64,000 nucleotides of DNA from Norana najaformis (GCA_964023275.1 OZ029920.1:4149012-4213011), one strand, 5' to 3'; positions 11,028 through 21,596 are shown, counted from the first letter of the stretch. Made by a program: numbers and translations. The notes: a model not told the origin generated them from the sequence alone.

Positions 11028-11146
11028 AACTCCGCCATTGCCTTGTTTCGGGGTAGTGCCAGTCCCAAGCCTGGATAAAGGAAGAGGGAGACGGCAACGG
11101 CCTTTGATGCCATAAGCTGTCGGTAAACTGCGGAACTACTACTACT
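11028..11146 (+). repeat. ACT-SINE copy with 12 bp target-site duplication
   Basis: Full-length 119 bp copy ending in a (ACT)4 tail. A perfect direct repeat AAGATATAGTAA flanks it at 11016-11027 and 11147-11158. Confidence 0.88.
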
Positions 11147-11339
11147 AAGATATAGTAAACGGTTGTAAACGGTTTTCATGCTGTGACCGTATGGCTCGAC
11201 AAACGGTTGACGTCAACATCAGTAATAGAAGCAGTAGTATCTAGTCTTTGAGGACACATAATTTGACCCCAAGGGCCTTTAACCCGACTTTACCTAACCT
11301 ATGAAAAAAGTGTATGAAAGTTGAAACTGATAGAACGAT

Positions 11340-11454
11340 GTAGTAGTAAGTCCAGTGTTTAACGACATCTTATAGCATCAAAAGCCTTTGACGTCGCCCT
11401 CCTCCTTTCTAGAGGCTTGGGACTGACACTCCCGACTTAACGCAGTGGCGGAGT
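11340..11454 (-). repeat. ACT-SINE copy, diverged
   Basis: Runs from GTAGTAGTAAGTCCAGTG through CTCCTTTCTAGAGGCTTGGG to GCAGTGGCGGAGTT. Complete but with substitutions, so it is probably older than the 9217 copy. Confidence 0.65.
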
Positions 11455-11914
11455 TTTACTAGCGAATCAGCGAAACGAAGAATTATATAAAGTCCCTGAT
11501 AGCGATTTAAATGTGTCTAAACTTTAACCAACAACTAATGTTGTTTTATGATTCTTAGCAATATCGAGTGTTTAACCCCATCGTCTGGCTCCCAGGGCCT
11601 TACAGTCGACTTTACCTATGACAAGAAGAACATAGGAAGCAACTGACTAAGAAGTAGCAGTAGTTCCAATGTTTAACGACTTCTTATGGCATTAAAGGCC
11701 GTGGAGAACACAAGTAGTTATGCAACAAAAAAGTAAATAGTAGTTCCTCAGTTTAACGACAGCTTATGACATCAAATTGATTTGAACGTAAAGGTCCACC
11801 TTATCCACGCTTTCTCAAGCCCCCCATACGTCGTTAAATTCCCAATCTTAATCTGGTTAATTTAACGTTTTATATGAGTTATACTATAAATACTTAACAA
11901 ACAGAAGACATGAT

Positions 11915-12216
11915 GCTTTTGAGTTATGGGTATGGTGCAAGATGGAAAAGATTAGCTGGATAGAGCATAAAACAAACGAAGAGACTCTTCAACAGGTGGA
12001 GAAGAAAATATCTCTGATGGCTACAATAAGAACGAGACAAAGGAAATGGAGTGGACACAATACTGAGAGGTGATTCCCTTCTGAGAAATATCATAGAGGG
12101 AAGAATGGAAGGGGGAAAAAGAAGAGGAAGACCTAGCCATATGCTACTTTTATAATTCTTGTGTTCTTAAATACTTATAAACCGATGTGCGATTAGCTAT
12201 TGGTTAATAAAGAATA

Positions 12217-12278
<62 letters not shown>

Positions 12279-12395
12279 ATAGACTGGATGATGGAGGACG
12301 GATACGGTAAACTGAAGGAGGCCCAACAAAGTCAGAAATGGCGCCATTGAACCTTCAAATCTAACCGGGGCATAAATCTTGAAGAAGAAGTGGTT
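11915..12395 (+). mobile_element. LINE ORF2 C-terminal fragment, interrupted
   Basis: A decayed frame contains a GRGKKKRKT-like basic run before 12145. It continues after 12279 with IDWMMEDGYGKLKE and then QKWRHW, a typical C-terminal pattern of non-LTR retrotransposon polyproteins. The homologous fragment at 21755-21905 has [14 protein letters not shown] without an interruption, which shows that 12146-12278 is a later insertion. Confidence 0.6.
12146..12278 (+). mobile_element. LINE 3' end with (ACTT)n tail, inserted in another LINE
   Basis: About 65 bp of 3' untranslated sequence (CTTGTGTTCTTAAATACTT, then GATGTGCGATTAGCTATTGG) leads into a (ACTT)n run at 12216-12278. The same sequence, reverse complemented, follows the LINE frame at 49386-49910, so both are 3' ends of one family. 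This copy is a short 5'-truncated insertion inside the LINE fragment at 11915-12395. Confidence 0.8.
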
Positions 12396-12649
12396 TGGAA
12401 AAATTGCTGACATCGACCTGAACTTAGCTGCCCATGCATGAACTAATCTAACTCGGTCGACTCATGTCGTTTAGACAGACGCCTAACATATAAACTTCTT
12501 TCAAGTAAAGCAACAGCTTTTACCAGCGAATGAATTATAGTAATAGTAATAGTAATAGTATTCTGTGTTTAATTACTTTTTTGGCCGCTTGAGCATGAAG
12601 GGTCGACATTTTCTTACATATGTAAGTCATTCAGAAAAACCTAAGGTAC

Positions 12650-12770
12650 AGTAGTAGTAGTTCCACAGTTTAACGACAGCTTATGGCATCAAAGGCCGTT
12701 ACCGTCGCCCTCCTCCTTTATCCAGGCTTGAGACTGGCACTACCTCCAAACAAGGAAATGGCGGAGTCAA
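12650..12770 (-). repeat. ACT-SINE copy with 9 bp target-site duplication
   Basis: 121 bp copy including a longer AGT-repeat end. A perfect flanking repeat CTAAGGTAC lies at 12641-12649 and 12771-12779. Confidence 0.85.
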
Positions 12771-13024
12771 CTAAGGTACCGATGGAAAATAAAGAATATA
12801 TATACTGTTGAGAAGCAATATAAAGGTGCTTAAGCATAACTTAATGTCACTGAGATCAGAATTAGCGATTAAACATATGTTGTTTCTGTTTAACGACTCT
12901 GTGCCATAACAAAAATGATTAGCGTCGCCCTCCTCCTTCGTCCGGGCTTTGGACTTGCATCAACCGCGCGTAGCAGGGTTTAGTTACATGACAAGAGGGG
13001 AATACTAAATGACACAGGAACATC

Positions 13025-13300
13025 CTACGGAGGAAATGAGTCCAGGAAGAGGTGAGTTTTTAGTCTGGTCGTGAACGCCAAAAAAGATTTTGCAGAGCGA
13101 ACATTTGCCTGAAGTGAGTTCCAAAGTCTAGTGCCAGGGACAGAAAAGGCAATCCTGAAGAGAGCTGTTCTGGTCCACGGAATAGTCAGATTTAGACAGC
13201 AAGAAGACCTGGTGGAGCAGAGACAATGTTGGGAGTCAGTACAGTGAAGAGAGAGAATTTGGCTGAAATGTAGAGTCCTATACACAATCAACCCAGACGT
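13025..13300 (-). pseudogene. LINE ORF2 C-terminal fragment
   Basis: An 88-residue minus-strand frame (13291 to 13025) contains VPGTRLWNSLQANVRSAKSF and ends TRLKTHLFLDSFPP. This resembles the extreme C-terminus of CR1/L2-like or Jockey-like LINE polyproteins (G.RLWNSLP..VR....SF...LKT.LF). The start is arbitrary because it is a 5'-truncated retrotransposon. A paralogous remnant without an intact frame is at 52190-52500, in the same block context. Confidence 0.65.
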
Positions 13301-14130
13301 TTAGACCTATTAACGCCTAAAATATAAATTTCTTATAAGAAATTCAATTAATATTTGAGCCACGAGTCAATATTGGTAGTATTATTCCGTGTTTATTACA
13401 TTATTTCGCTGTATGACTCTTTGCGGTCGACCTTGGTATATTTACATTTGAAACATTTTTACAACAGCCGTCACCATTTTTTGCGAAGAATATATAAAGT
13501 GTGCTAAATACATTTTAAAAGGTGTTTAAGCTTAGCTATAAGGAATAGTTATAATCAGTCATAATCTTAGAAAAACTGGTTAAATTGTCTAAAATTGGTT
13601 AACTAAGGCTTTATGTATACAAAATAAAAATGAGTTATGTTAAGTTGTGGTTAATTAAGTTACTTAGGGTAATTATCATTTTATAGCTAAGATAATAATT
13701 ATTTTCTTATTTCTGCATTTATTAAGCCCCACTGTCTAATTACAAAACGACAATCGATGGCGATGAGCATTTGTGAGTGAAGGACTTCCTCAATGCTAAA
13801 TACTAACTGTGCTGGCGTTGCATGACTCTATTGTGCTAACCAGCGTTGCCTCATCAGCACCAAGCCGCCTTTCGAAACCTCACACGAGTTTTATAGAGCA
13901 TCAATGTTGTGTGTTTAACGACGTCTTTGGGCTGTCTGACTGTTTACTTCTTTATTTCTCAAAATTCATTTATCATTTCTACAAAAAACAAAGCCGGGAA
14001 TTTATAGCTCTGGAGAAAGCGCTTTAAAGGTGTCTAAACATACCCTAAGATAAATAGCAGTGTCGGGTGTTTCACGACTTCTAACGTCAGCAAGAGTAGT
14101 TTTACGTGAAGCTTAATCTCCCAAAGCCGT

Positions 14131-14237
14131 TAGTAGTAGTAATTCCAATGTTCAACGATATCTTATGGCTGATATCGCCCTCCTCCTTTATACAGCTTTG
14201 AGACTGGCACTACCCGACTAAGGGCAGTGGCGGCATT
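14131..14237 (-). repeat. ACT-SINE copy
   Basis: TAGTAGTAGTAATTCCAATG through TTTATACAGCTTTGAGACTG to GGCAGTGGCGG. It has a small deletion in the core (ATGGCTGATATCGCC). Confidence 0.65.
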
Positions 14238-14631
14238 ACAAGTACGCTCTTTTATCTATACTCAGAAATTCTACATCATCTTCGTTATACAACACCAGTT
14301 ATAAATCGATGGCTCACCAATGCATATCTAAAAAAACAGTCCATTCGAAAGGGCGAGATAAATAGGATGAGAGTAACAGTCTAAGGCTTCTAGTTAACCC
14401 CCTCACCAAGTAATCAAAGCTGTCAAGTCTCGAGCTAAAATTTTAAAAATAATTTCGGAAATATTCGTCCAATTTATAATCATAACAATGATTAGCAAAA
14501 TACTTCGAATTTCTCTCGAAATGACCACTGATTCTGATGTCCTCGCTACTTTGCTAGCTACAATTTGCAACTTTACACACAAAATTAAATTAAACTCGAT
14601 CAGATAAGATCAGATTATGTTAGATTAGATT

Positions 14632-14693
14632 AAATAATAACTTTCACGCAGTTTGCTCTAATAATCACGTTCTCTGCGTGAAAGTTATTATTT
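14632..14693. other. Perfect 20 bp inverted repeat with 22 nt loop
   Basis: Arm AAATAATAACTTTCACGCAG (14632-14651) is exactly complementary to 14674-14693. Paralogous N blocks near 38100, 57055 and 59510 have only the right arm (GCATGAAAGTTATT-like). The left arm was therefore created in this copy, probably by template switching or inverted duplication. Confidence 0.85.
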
Positions 14694-15086
14694 CTATTAA
14701 CTAACTATAAGGTACGTTTAAATAAAAAGATGAAGTCAGCGTAAAACTGCCATGCCAACCACAAGATGTCGCTTAGCAATCGACGCCACTAATAATTAAG
14801 AAAACATTTAGAGACATTTAAATCGCTATTTCAGCCGTAATGAAATCTTCATTTTTTCGGATACTTACAAATTTGATTGTGAATGGAGTTAACGGTTATG
14901 GAAGCAACAAGAGGTCTTAACAAAATAGCTGCTTTTACAAAGTGCTCAGCTGTATTAGACACCTTAATAACGTAGTGCATTACTAATATATATTAGATCA
15001 CGCTTTCTATCGCCAAATCGGTGGTCTACCTCCGTGATCGCTATTAACAGTCGTCGCAACTGCAAATTGCTGATAAATTTTAGATA

Positions 15087-15145
15087 ATAATAATAATAAT
15101 AATAATAAATAATAATAATAATAATAATTATTATTATTATTATAA
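15087..15145. repeat. (AAT)n then (ATT)n microsatellite
   Basis: AAT repeats switch to ATT repeats, forming a self-complementary AT-rich stretch. It marks the left edge of the GC-richer insert that follows. Confidence 0.85.
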
Positions 15146-15937
15146 TTCAATTGTGGGATCGCCCTTCGTTCAAGATGGCGCCATTTTTCTTCTGCGAGGT
15201 CTTGATTTTATTCTAACATCCTTCTCGCTCGTTTTATCGCTGAAATTCTTGTTTTGAGTTGGTAAGAATTTTTCTTTCAACTCCCGCTATAGGTTTTGAG
15301 GTTTCTTTTTTGCACAATTGCCTAAAGTTATACTCACGCACGTTTTTCTACGCACGCGGTGACCTGCTCCGCCCCCTTGTTTACGTGCATTATACTCATA
15401 CCTTCTCGTCATGTTAGTCGGGTTTTGTACCCTGCTTTTTTGATGATGTCATGTCTTTATGACAGGGTCAGTCTTGACCACTATCACAGGCTTGTCAGAA
15501 GGCTAAGGGCATTTGTAGCCACTGCCATGCCAGTAGACAGGGGCACCGAGGCGACGGGTTGGTCCATAAGCACGGCCCTCGTAATAGTCCATGCCCGGGA
15601 TCTCATAAACCACCGCTGTCCGTCCTCCCTTCAGACACTCCAGGCGGGGAAGACGGGCTTGTTGCCTCGAGTCAGTCTTCGAGTGCGCAGGAATGAGGGT
15701 CCCTGCCAGACTCTTTGGGTCCTGCACAAACGGGGGAGCCCCCTCTCACTTCAGTGGAGAGTCCTTCCGTAGCTCACCCTAACCATGCATGCCGGCTGAT
15801 AAAACACATTCCCAAGGCCTCTCGCTCCTCTTTGGGCCATCTAGTGTCTCAGATTATAAACCGCATGCTGTCTGACCAGATACTTGCCATACTCTTCTTT
15901 TTTATACACTTCTATTTCATCGCGCGCATGTCATCTG
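15146..15937. other. GC-richer unrecognised insert
   Basis: This stretch is visibly richer in G and C than its surroundings and has none of the module, core or SINE landmarks, so it is a foreign insertion or a different element. It begins near GTGGGATCGCCCTTCGTTC, contains CAAGATGGCGCCATTTTTC (about 15171-15189), and ends before the ACT-SINE at 15938. I do not recognise it and found no terminal repeats by eye. The overlapping + frames (15359-15772, 15715-16023) have no recognisable domain. Confidence 0.5.
15503..15727 (-). pseudogene. Possible coding remnant in the GC-richer insert
   Basis: A 74-residue minus-strand frame ends with DYYEGRAYGPTRRLGAPVYW and HGSGYKCP, a non-repetitive, protein-like composition rich in G, Y, R and P. 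I do not recognise the family. It could be a piece of a retroelement polyprotein or a pseudogene fragment; no start codon context is informative. A protein search would decide. Confidence 0.3.
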
Positions 15938-16043
15938 AACTCCCCCAATACCGTATTCGGATAGTGCCAGTCCGAAGCCTGGATAGAGGAGGGGGCCGAT
16001 GTCCACGGTCTTTGATGCCATAAGACGTCGTTAAACAGTAAAA
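15938..16043 (+). repeat. ACT-SINE copy, diverged
   Basis: Starts GAACTCCCCCAATACC, then ATAGTGCCAGTCCGAAGCC and GATGCCATAAGACGTCGTT. The short GT/AGT-rich run at 16094-16186 lies 50 bp downstream and may be related to tail expansion. Confidence 0.65.
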
Positions 16044-16093
16044 AAATTGGGCATACAATCGTTGTCATGCGCATTGAGACACAAGAACATCGT

Positions 16094-16186
16094 TAGTAGT
16101 GGTAGTAGTAGTGGTAGTGGTGGTAGTGGTAGTGGTAGTAGTAGTAGTGGTAGTAGTAGTAGTAGTGGTGGTAGTATTGGTATCGT
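16094..16186. repeat. (GTA/GTG)n microsatellite
   Basis: Imperfect GTA/GTG trinucleotide run. It abuts the K landmark ATCGTAAATCATAAAGTTGA at 16184. Confidence 0.85.
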
Positions 16187-16664
16187 AAATCATAAAGTTG
16201 AGAATTTCTGAGGAGCTACTTTAGCGCTAAGCCGATTCACGAGTCAAGTGCGAGGATTTGTCCAGATTTACCCGTGTGAAGAACACAATTCGGGTGGGAG
16301 AAGACAAGAGAGAAATGGAGACAAAGGAACTGTTAAAGTGGGTCGTGCTTAGGCTGAGAGAAATGAGAAGGCGGGTGATTGGATGGATCAGGGTAGGATT
16401 TCTAGAATAGGTGGAACTTTAATTTCGAGTCTTTAACGACATTTTATGGCTGCCAGATTAACCGGTGAAATCAACCACACTTTACTTACGAAAAACCACT
16501 TGTGTCAAGTTATTCAATAAACGAAAACAATTATTATATAACCCTGAGGAACAGCGTTATAAAGGTGTCTAAGGGTGACCTAATATATTAGTTTTAGTGT
16601 TTAACGATATCATATGGCAATCCGAGCCGTTGAAGTCGACCTTTCTTAAATTTAAATTGTCTTA
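16187..16664 (+). repeat. K block, copy 4 (5' part)
   Basis: Landmarks: GAGAATTTCTGAGGAGCTAC (16200), the purine-rich stretch with GATGGATCAGGGTAGGATTT (16382), the core near 16440, TATATAA at 16535 with AGGTGT at 16563, and a core near 16600. It is interrupted at 16665 by SINE B. Core 3 resumes at 16916. Confidence 0.65.
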
Positions 16665-16915
16665 ATGATAATGCGGTCGCGGGTTCGACTCCGTGTAACG
16701 ACCCTGGGCAAGTTGTTTACTTACACCTTGCCTCTGTCACCAAGGAGTATACTTTGGTACCGCTGTAAACTGGGAAGTATGCGGTACTTTTACTTGGCTG
16801 GCCCCGTGTCCAGGACCCCCAGAACCGTCCATTGCCGGCTCAAGGGCGTGAAAGAAAGGGAAATGAGCGCCTCCCCTAGGTATCACTTGTGGAATATGAG
16901 ATACTCTACTTTATA
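16665..16915 (+). repeat. tRNA-derived SINE B, 5'-truncated copy
   Basis: The B box GGTTCGACTCC is at 16682-16692. The downstream body (CTGTCACCAAGGAGTA, GTCCATTGCCGGCTCAAGG) and the end (ATATGAGATACTCTACTTT) match the second copy at 63488-63736, which keeps the A-box region. The body is about 230 bp. Confidence 0.75.
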
Positions 16916-17552
16916 GCCCATGTTTATGACATTTTATGACCTCTGGTGTCGTTTACATCGACCTTCGTTTATATTTAGAGCCATCGCCGATAAAATTTGC
17001 GATTTAAAAAAAATAAATTAGCGAAGAAGACGAAGGAAGAGGGCGACGTCAGCGGCCTTTGATGCCATAAGATGTCTTGGTTTCTGGTTAGACATGTAAA
17101 GGTTAAGGTAAACCAATTGTTTATATGCCTCTATGGAAACTCCTCACCAGGGAGGTCTAGGGATCGTCCGGCTGAGGAGCTTACACGACCACAATAATCA
17201 CACGACAGTGCACACTTTAACTCCTAACTTAAGTAGACACTCACTGACCGACCACTGCAGTATGGAGGTCTGAGTGCGCGCCAGGTGGTGTGGTATTCCA
17301 CGGATGGTCACTCATGTTGCTTTAATTTGCTGCATGGTAAAAATAAGGCCAAGTGGTTAACGACTTGGATTTGGTTTTTCTGTAGCTCCATCGAAATTAG
17401 GATCAGACGATTGGTAAGTGAGAAGAATTGGGAGGATAAGCTGCTTCGGCGCCGTTGCTTAATCTGGAAGTAGAACCAATCACCATCGGCAGTTTACCTC
17501 TCAGTCTCTCTATTTCTGTCTCTGTATCTATCTTTGTCATTCCCATTCTAAT
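16916..17552. other. K core remnant, SINE fragment and unrecognised sequence
   Basis: 16916-17010 continues the K block (core GGTGTCGTTTACATCGACC). 17028-17078 is a + strand ACT-SINE fragment (GAAGAGGGCGACGTCAGCGG, TTTGATGCCATAAGATGTC). 17080-17552 has no module landmark and no gene I recognise; it includes a tRNA A-box-like GGCCAAGTGGTTAACG at 17347. Confidence 0.4.
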
Positions 17553-17640
17553 TCGCTTTCTCGCTTGTCTGTCTGTGTGTCTGTCTGTGTGTCTGTCTGT
17601 GTGTCTGTCTGTGTGTCTGTCTGTATGTCTGTTTGTCTGG
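17553..17640. repeat. (GTCTGTGT)n / GTCT microsatellite
   Basis: Short-period run of GTCT and GTGT. Cys/Val/Ser-rich open frames on both strands here are translations of the repeat. Confidence 0.85.
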
Positions 17641-17699
17641 GTATTCACCTTGTTAGATTCGCTTCATCAATACATAATACACCACCGCCAACAACAAAA

Positions 17700-18007
17700 A
17701 CAGATTTGGTCTCCTCGTTGTCGGGCCGTAGCACCCTTCGCCCGGCCACTCAAGATCTCCTGTTAGTCGCTCGCATGCGAACCGCTGCGGCCCAGTCCAG
17801 AAGCTTTGCCTGCGTTGGTCCCACTTGCTAGAATAGTCCCTCTCGAGAAGTGCGACTTGAGCTCCTTTCTCTCCCCCTCTCAGTGTTCCGCAGGCGCCTG
17901 AAGACTGTACTGTTAACAGTGGTTTTGCTTCTTCGAGTCGGAAGCACCTCTGTTGAGTGTATCCTCTAAGAGGCGCTTTATAAATCTCAAATTACAATTA
18001 CAATTAC
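17700..18007 (+). mobile_element. LINE 3' end with (ATTACA)n tail
   Basis: Remnant frame contains TAAAQSRSFACVGPTCWNS and then LELLSLPLSVFRRRLKTVLL, the LINE polyprotein C-terminal pattern. It is homologous to 32190-32443. The 3' end AGGCGCTTTATAAATCTCAA leads into ATTACA repeats (17988-18007), the same tail type as at 32415-32443. Confidence 0.7.
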
Positions 18008-18780
18008 AAACAACAACAACAACAACAGCGACAACATTGAAAACACCATCACAGCTATCACGATTGGCCTCATCCCAAACATTGTTATCATCATCGCCGT
18101 CGTCGTCGTCGTTGTAGTATAATGGGCGTCAAAAGCATTAAAACAATCACCGTCATCATCATCATCAACGCCATTATCAAATTCGTCGTCGTCATCATCG
18201 TCCTGTTTCTTGAACAATATAACGCGTCGTTATTTATCTATCGAATTATCGAACTATCGAACTATTTAACCCTTTGCACGTCTAAAAGAAGTGGTCTAGA
18301 TACCATTTGCTTCATCTACTTTCGACGCCCTTCTCCAAAACGCGCCATCGATGGTGACAATTCAAGACCAGGATATGGGAGAAGGAGGACTTTAATCATC
18401 TTCACTATGAGACAGCTAGACCGACACTAGTACAATACAACATAGTATTATTAGGCCTATGTTGAGGAGAAATGGCGATTATTTACTGTTTAATGGGTCG
18501 GCGATGTCGACATCTTAAGTTACACAGCTATCAGAAGATTCCAGCCATAGTGGTTCCCGTGTTTAACGACATCTTATGGCATCAAAGGCCGTTGACTTTC
18601 ATAGCGAAAAATTTCCTTACAATTAAATCTATGGACTTAAGCGAAAATGAACACTATATAGTAAAGGCAGGAAGGTATATAAAGGTGTCTAAGCGAAAAC
18701 AAAAATTCATCAAAAATTTTATAATTAACTATGTTTGTGCATCTTCAAATTGCTTTTTTTGACACTAAATAATCCTAATT
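18008..18780 (+). repeat. Trinucleotide-rich stretch and diverged modules
   Basis: AAC and TCA/TCG/GTC runs fill 18008-18215. A partial ACT-SINE is at 18546-18595 (GGTTCCCGTGTTTAACGAC). A module has TATAT near 18653 and AAAGGTGTCTAAGCG at 18681. No gene is seen. Confidence 0.5.
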
Positions 18781-19900
18781 TTCGTTTAATCTCTCGCGAA
18801 ACTCTGATACTGCCTTTAGGCTGTGGTTCCATACTTAAGCCTGGATAAAGGAGGACGAAGCCAATGACCTTCGTTATGACACCGCGTTGTTAAACAGAAG
18901 CTACCACCAAAGATTATATAAATTTTTAATTTATAAGATAACGCAAGGTAAGGTTGACGTCAACGGCCATGGCAGTCGCAAGATGTCGTTAAACAATAGA
19001 AACCCACTACTATACGACAGATGAGGTAAGGTAAAGTCGACATCAAGGACACTCCCATCCGCAAGATGTCGTTAAACGGGTCATACTAAAGATGAGTTTG
19101 GAAGAATAATATATAAAGACGGTAGAGTAATATATGTGTGCAGCTTCAGGCTCTTCCAAAAACTAAGAATGAGATCGTCGTCCACGGTCCGATTCTTCTC
19201 GAGAAACTGATGTCTTATACAGCACACTAAAGTTATAAGCTCCATTTCGACACCTTTAAATCGCTATTAGCGGCGGTATAAATTGAGGAACTACAAAGTG
19301 TATAATCATCATAAGCTGTCCGCGTACGATAAGGTCGAAATAAACCGAACTGGCATTGACAAGATGTCGCTAATGAGTCAATTTAATTGAACAGCATACG
19401 CTTCAGCCTTTAATGAGTGCATCGCGCGGATATTATTAAAACCCGCATTTAACAGATTAATTGCAAAACTGTTCTAGAATGCCCGAAAATCGATTCAGCT
19501 TTTCATTTTCTTCAGGAAGGGAAACAGCTGATGTTTGACAAAATTTTAGTAATTCGGGTGCAAGAAAATATTCCAGTTGGTCTATAAACACTTCGGAAAG
19601 CTGTGTATGAAATGATCTGCAGAAAGCTAACGGTTTTTAGTAGCCATGTAAAATTTTTATAATTTTTTTTGAGGATTAATAATGATGATGACAACAACAA
19701 CTATGATTATAAAAAAGCCGTAGATCTTCGCTGAACAGCGAAATCTGTTTTCTTTTTTTATTCAATTCGTACAGAACGTTTCTGAAACTCACTAAATGCC
19801 TATTATCTGGTGGTGCCAGTCAGAAGCCTGGATAAAGGAGGAGGATAGCGACGCTGACATCTTCAATACGACACTGCATCGCTAGAGACAAACTACTGTA
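18781..19900 (-). repeat. P block, copy 2
   Basis: Reversed cores: GCAAGATGTCGTTAAACAAT near 18977 and GCAAGATGTCGTTAAACGGG near 19061. TCAGGCTCTTCCAAAAACT lies near 19146 and the reversed element TTTCGACACCTTTAAATCGC near 19245. Old + strand ACT-SINE relatives are at 18799-18908 and 19785-19897. Colinear with 4330-5470 and 58320-58990. Confidence 0.65.
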
Positions 19901-20045
19901 ATGTCGTGTAGTATTAGTAGGCATATATTAATGAGAACTAGTGATTAATAATAGTATCCACTGTGAAATGAAACTGTGTGGCTGACGGGGATGTTACAGT
20001 CGACACCTTAACTTATATGCGAGGTTATACAGTACTGCAAGGGAT

Positions 20046-20162
20046 TGTAGTAAATCCAATGTTTAACAACATCTTATGGCATCAAAAGCCATTGACGTCG
20101 ACGTCTTCTTTTATCCAGGATTCGGACTGGCACTACCCCGAAACAAGGCAGTGGCGGAGTTT
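20046..20162 (-). repeat. ACT-SINE copy
   Basis: GTAGTAAATCCAATGTTTAA through CTTTTATCCAGGATTCGGAC to CAAGGCAGTGGCGGAGTTT. Full length, inserted just 5' of K block 5. Confidence 0.7.
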
Positions 20163-20589
20163 TGTGAAATTGTACGAGACTGAGATATATATGACATCGG
20201 GTTTAAAGTTGTCTAAGCGTAGCCTTGTATATTATCATAACCAATCGTAAATCGTAAAGTTGAGAATTTCTGAACAGCTATTTAAAAGCTACGCCCAAAG
20301 CATAAGCCGATTCACAAGCGCTAAGTCGACTAACTGGAATTGACCAGAGATACCACGTGAAGAACAAAATGAAAAATTACGATATTAGAAGACGAAAGCG
20401 GAAAGGAGACAGAGGAACTGATCTAGATGGTTGTGTTTAAGTTGAGACGAATGGGAAGGCGGAGGATTTTATTGTTCAGGGAAGGAATCCTTGAAAACTT
20501 GTGACTCTATTATTTAAAGACACATTATGACTGATAGAGCTATTGACGTCGAACTTTTTATTATTCCAAGGGAATTGACCGCCTTCTTC

Positions 20590-20955
20590 TTGTCCATGGG
20601 TTTAACGACATCTTATGGCATCTAAGGCCGTTGACGTCTTCGATATGAAAATGTTGTTGACGTTGTCCATAAGTTCATTTCTTTCTTCTTGTCGTTTCCT
20701 TTAAGATTTTGTTTCCGTAGGTAATGTATGTATTTCTTTAACTGATTGCACCACGACATGGCTGAGAGACCAAATGCAGGCAAAGGGGGTTCTGTTGACT
20801 GGTTGATGGCACCTTTGTCGACTTCTTGTTGGTTTTCTTCTTGTTGGAAGACTGTCCACTGTCCATTACGGCTCTTGTGTGTCCATTAAGGGTCTTCTCA
20901 GTTGCTATAAAGCCTTTTTTTCCAAATCTGATTTATATATATTTTCTGTAATTTT
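20590..20955 (+). repeat. Repeat Z, copy 1
   Basis: About 365 bp nearly identical to 62545-62925: TTCTTGTCCATGGGTTTAAC, GACATGGCTGAGAGACCAAA and TGACTGGTTGATGGCACC. It begins with a variant of the array core (TTTAACGACATCTTATGGC). A short third piece is at 60747-60785. It ends with two units of the CTCTTGTGTGTCCATTA-type repeat that is expanded in copy 2. Element type unknown. Confidence 0.7.
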
Positions 20956-21500
20956 TTTCATGGATTCCTAGCCACATTGGGCTTTCTGGTAATGAGGTGG
21001 CAGACTCACTGGCAAGGGAAGGCATAGAACTTTCACAAATCAGTTCAACTCAATATATAGAATTGAGTGAAGTTTTTGCTATAATTAAAAATCATATTTT
21101 AATTAAGTGGCAAAACGAATATGATAAAGACACTAGAGGGAGTTTTTATAAAACCATCCAGCCTCTGGTTTCCACTGACATTAAATATATGGACTGTCCT
21201 AGGAAACAGGAAGTTCACATTACTAGACTGCGTTTATGACATATCCTAACTAATACATGGCTTAAGAAAATTAAAAAGAGCCTAACAGACTTATGTATAC
21301 AATGTCAGGTACCTGATACAATTGAACATGTATTATTAAATTGTAAAAAACAGAATATTTCATATATACTAAAACAAAAATGCCAGGAAAAGAGACTAGA
21401 CTTTGCTGTAAAAAACATCATGTGTAACGGTTATCTTTATCTAGAGGTTTATAAAATCTTGATGAGCATCAACAAAGATAGAGTCATTTAAATAAAGGGG
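20955..21500 (+). pseudogene. Non-LTR retrotransposon RNase H and C-terminal region
   Basis: From 20961 one frame reads WIPSHIGLSGNEVADSLA, the C-terminal part of an RNase H domain as found in I/Jockey-type LINE polyproteins: a conserved WxPSHxGxxGNExAD motif with the last catalytic Asp. It runs about 175 codons to a stop at 21489 with one internal stop at 21237. A downstream CIQCQVPDTIEHVLLNC is the usual C-terminal Cys-rich motif (CxxC...EHxLxxC). AATAAA is at 21490. The 5' part of the element is missing. The start at repeat Z suggests 5' truncation. Confidence 0.8.
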
Positions 21501-21596
21501 ATTATTCCAATGTAAATATAATCTGTAAATATTTTTCGATTGTATGTGTGATATTCTCCCTGACAAACTTTCGTGATGTAAATTGACCGCTTTACG

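Larger units (their letters stand above)
11159..12649 (+). repeat. Module-rich linking region with SINE fragments and nested LINEs
   Basis: Modules or cores lie near 11250-11290, 11484-11530, 11560-11610 and 11660-11710. SINE pieces lie at 11655-11704 and 11740-11785. The LINE pieces at 11915-12395 are entered separately. No host gene is seen. Confidence 0.5.
12380..13560 (+). repeat. S block, copy 1
   Basis: Matches 52000-52760. Shared landmarks are GTCGTTTAGACAGACGCCTA (12467), the minus-strand LINE at 13025-13300, GACGTTTAGACCTATTAACG near 13297, AGCCACGAGTCAATATT near 13358, and a module at 13485-13530. An older ACT-SINE-like remnant is at 12887-12975. Confidence 0.6.
13561..15075. repeat. 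T and N blocks, copy 1
   Basis: 13545-13800 (T) matches 55221-55560 (TAATCTTAGAAAAACTGG, CTGCATTTATTAAGC, CAATCGATGG). Around 13820-13880 there is similarity to 37445-37480 (CAGCACCAAGCCGCC). A + strand module lies at 13998-14110. The N block follows: ATAAATCGATGG near 14300, the reversed core GCCAACCACAAGATGTCGCT near 14753, the reversed element near 14810, and AAGTGCTCAGCTGTATT (14939). N recurs at 37985, 42941, 56691, 59390 and the window end. Confidence 0.55.

Noticed and set aside
15359-15772. 137-residue + strand frame in the GC-richer insert
   Set aside because: No domain or protein-like motif; the minus-strand frame there looks more protein-like.
17340-17410. tRNA-like A box GGCCAAGTGGTTAACG
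   Set aside because: No convincing B box at the right distance, so neither a tRNA gene nor a SINE can be supported.
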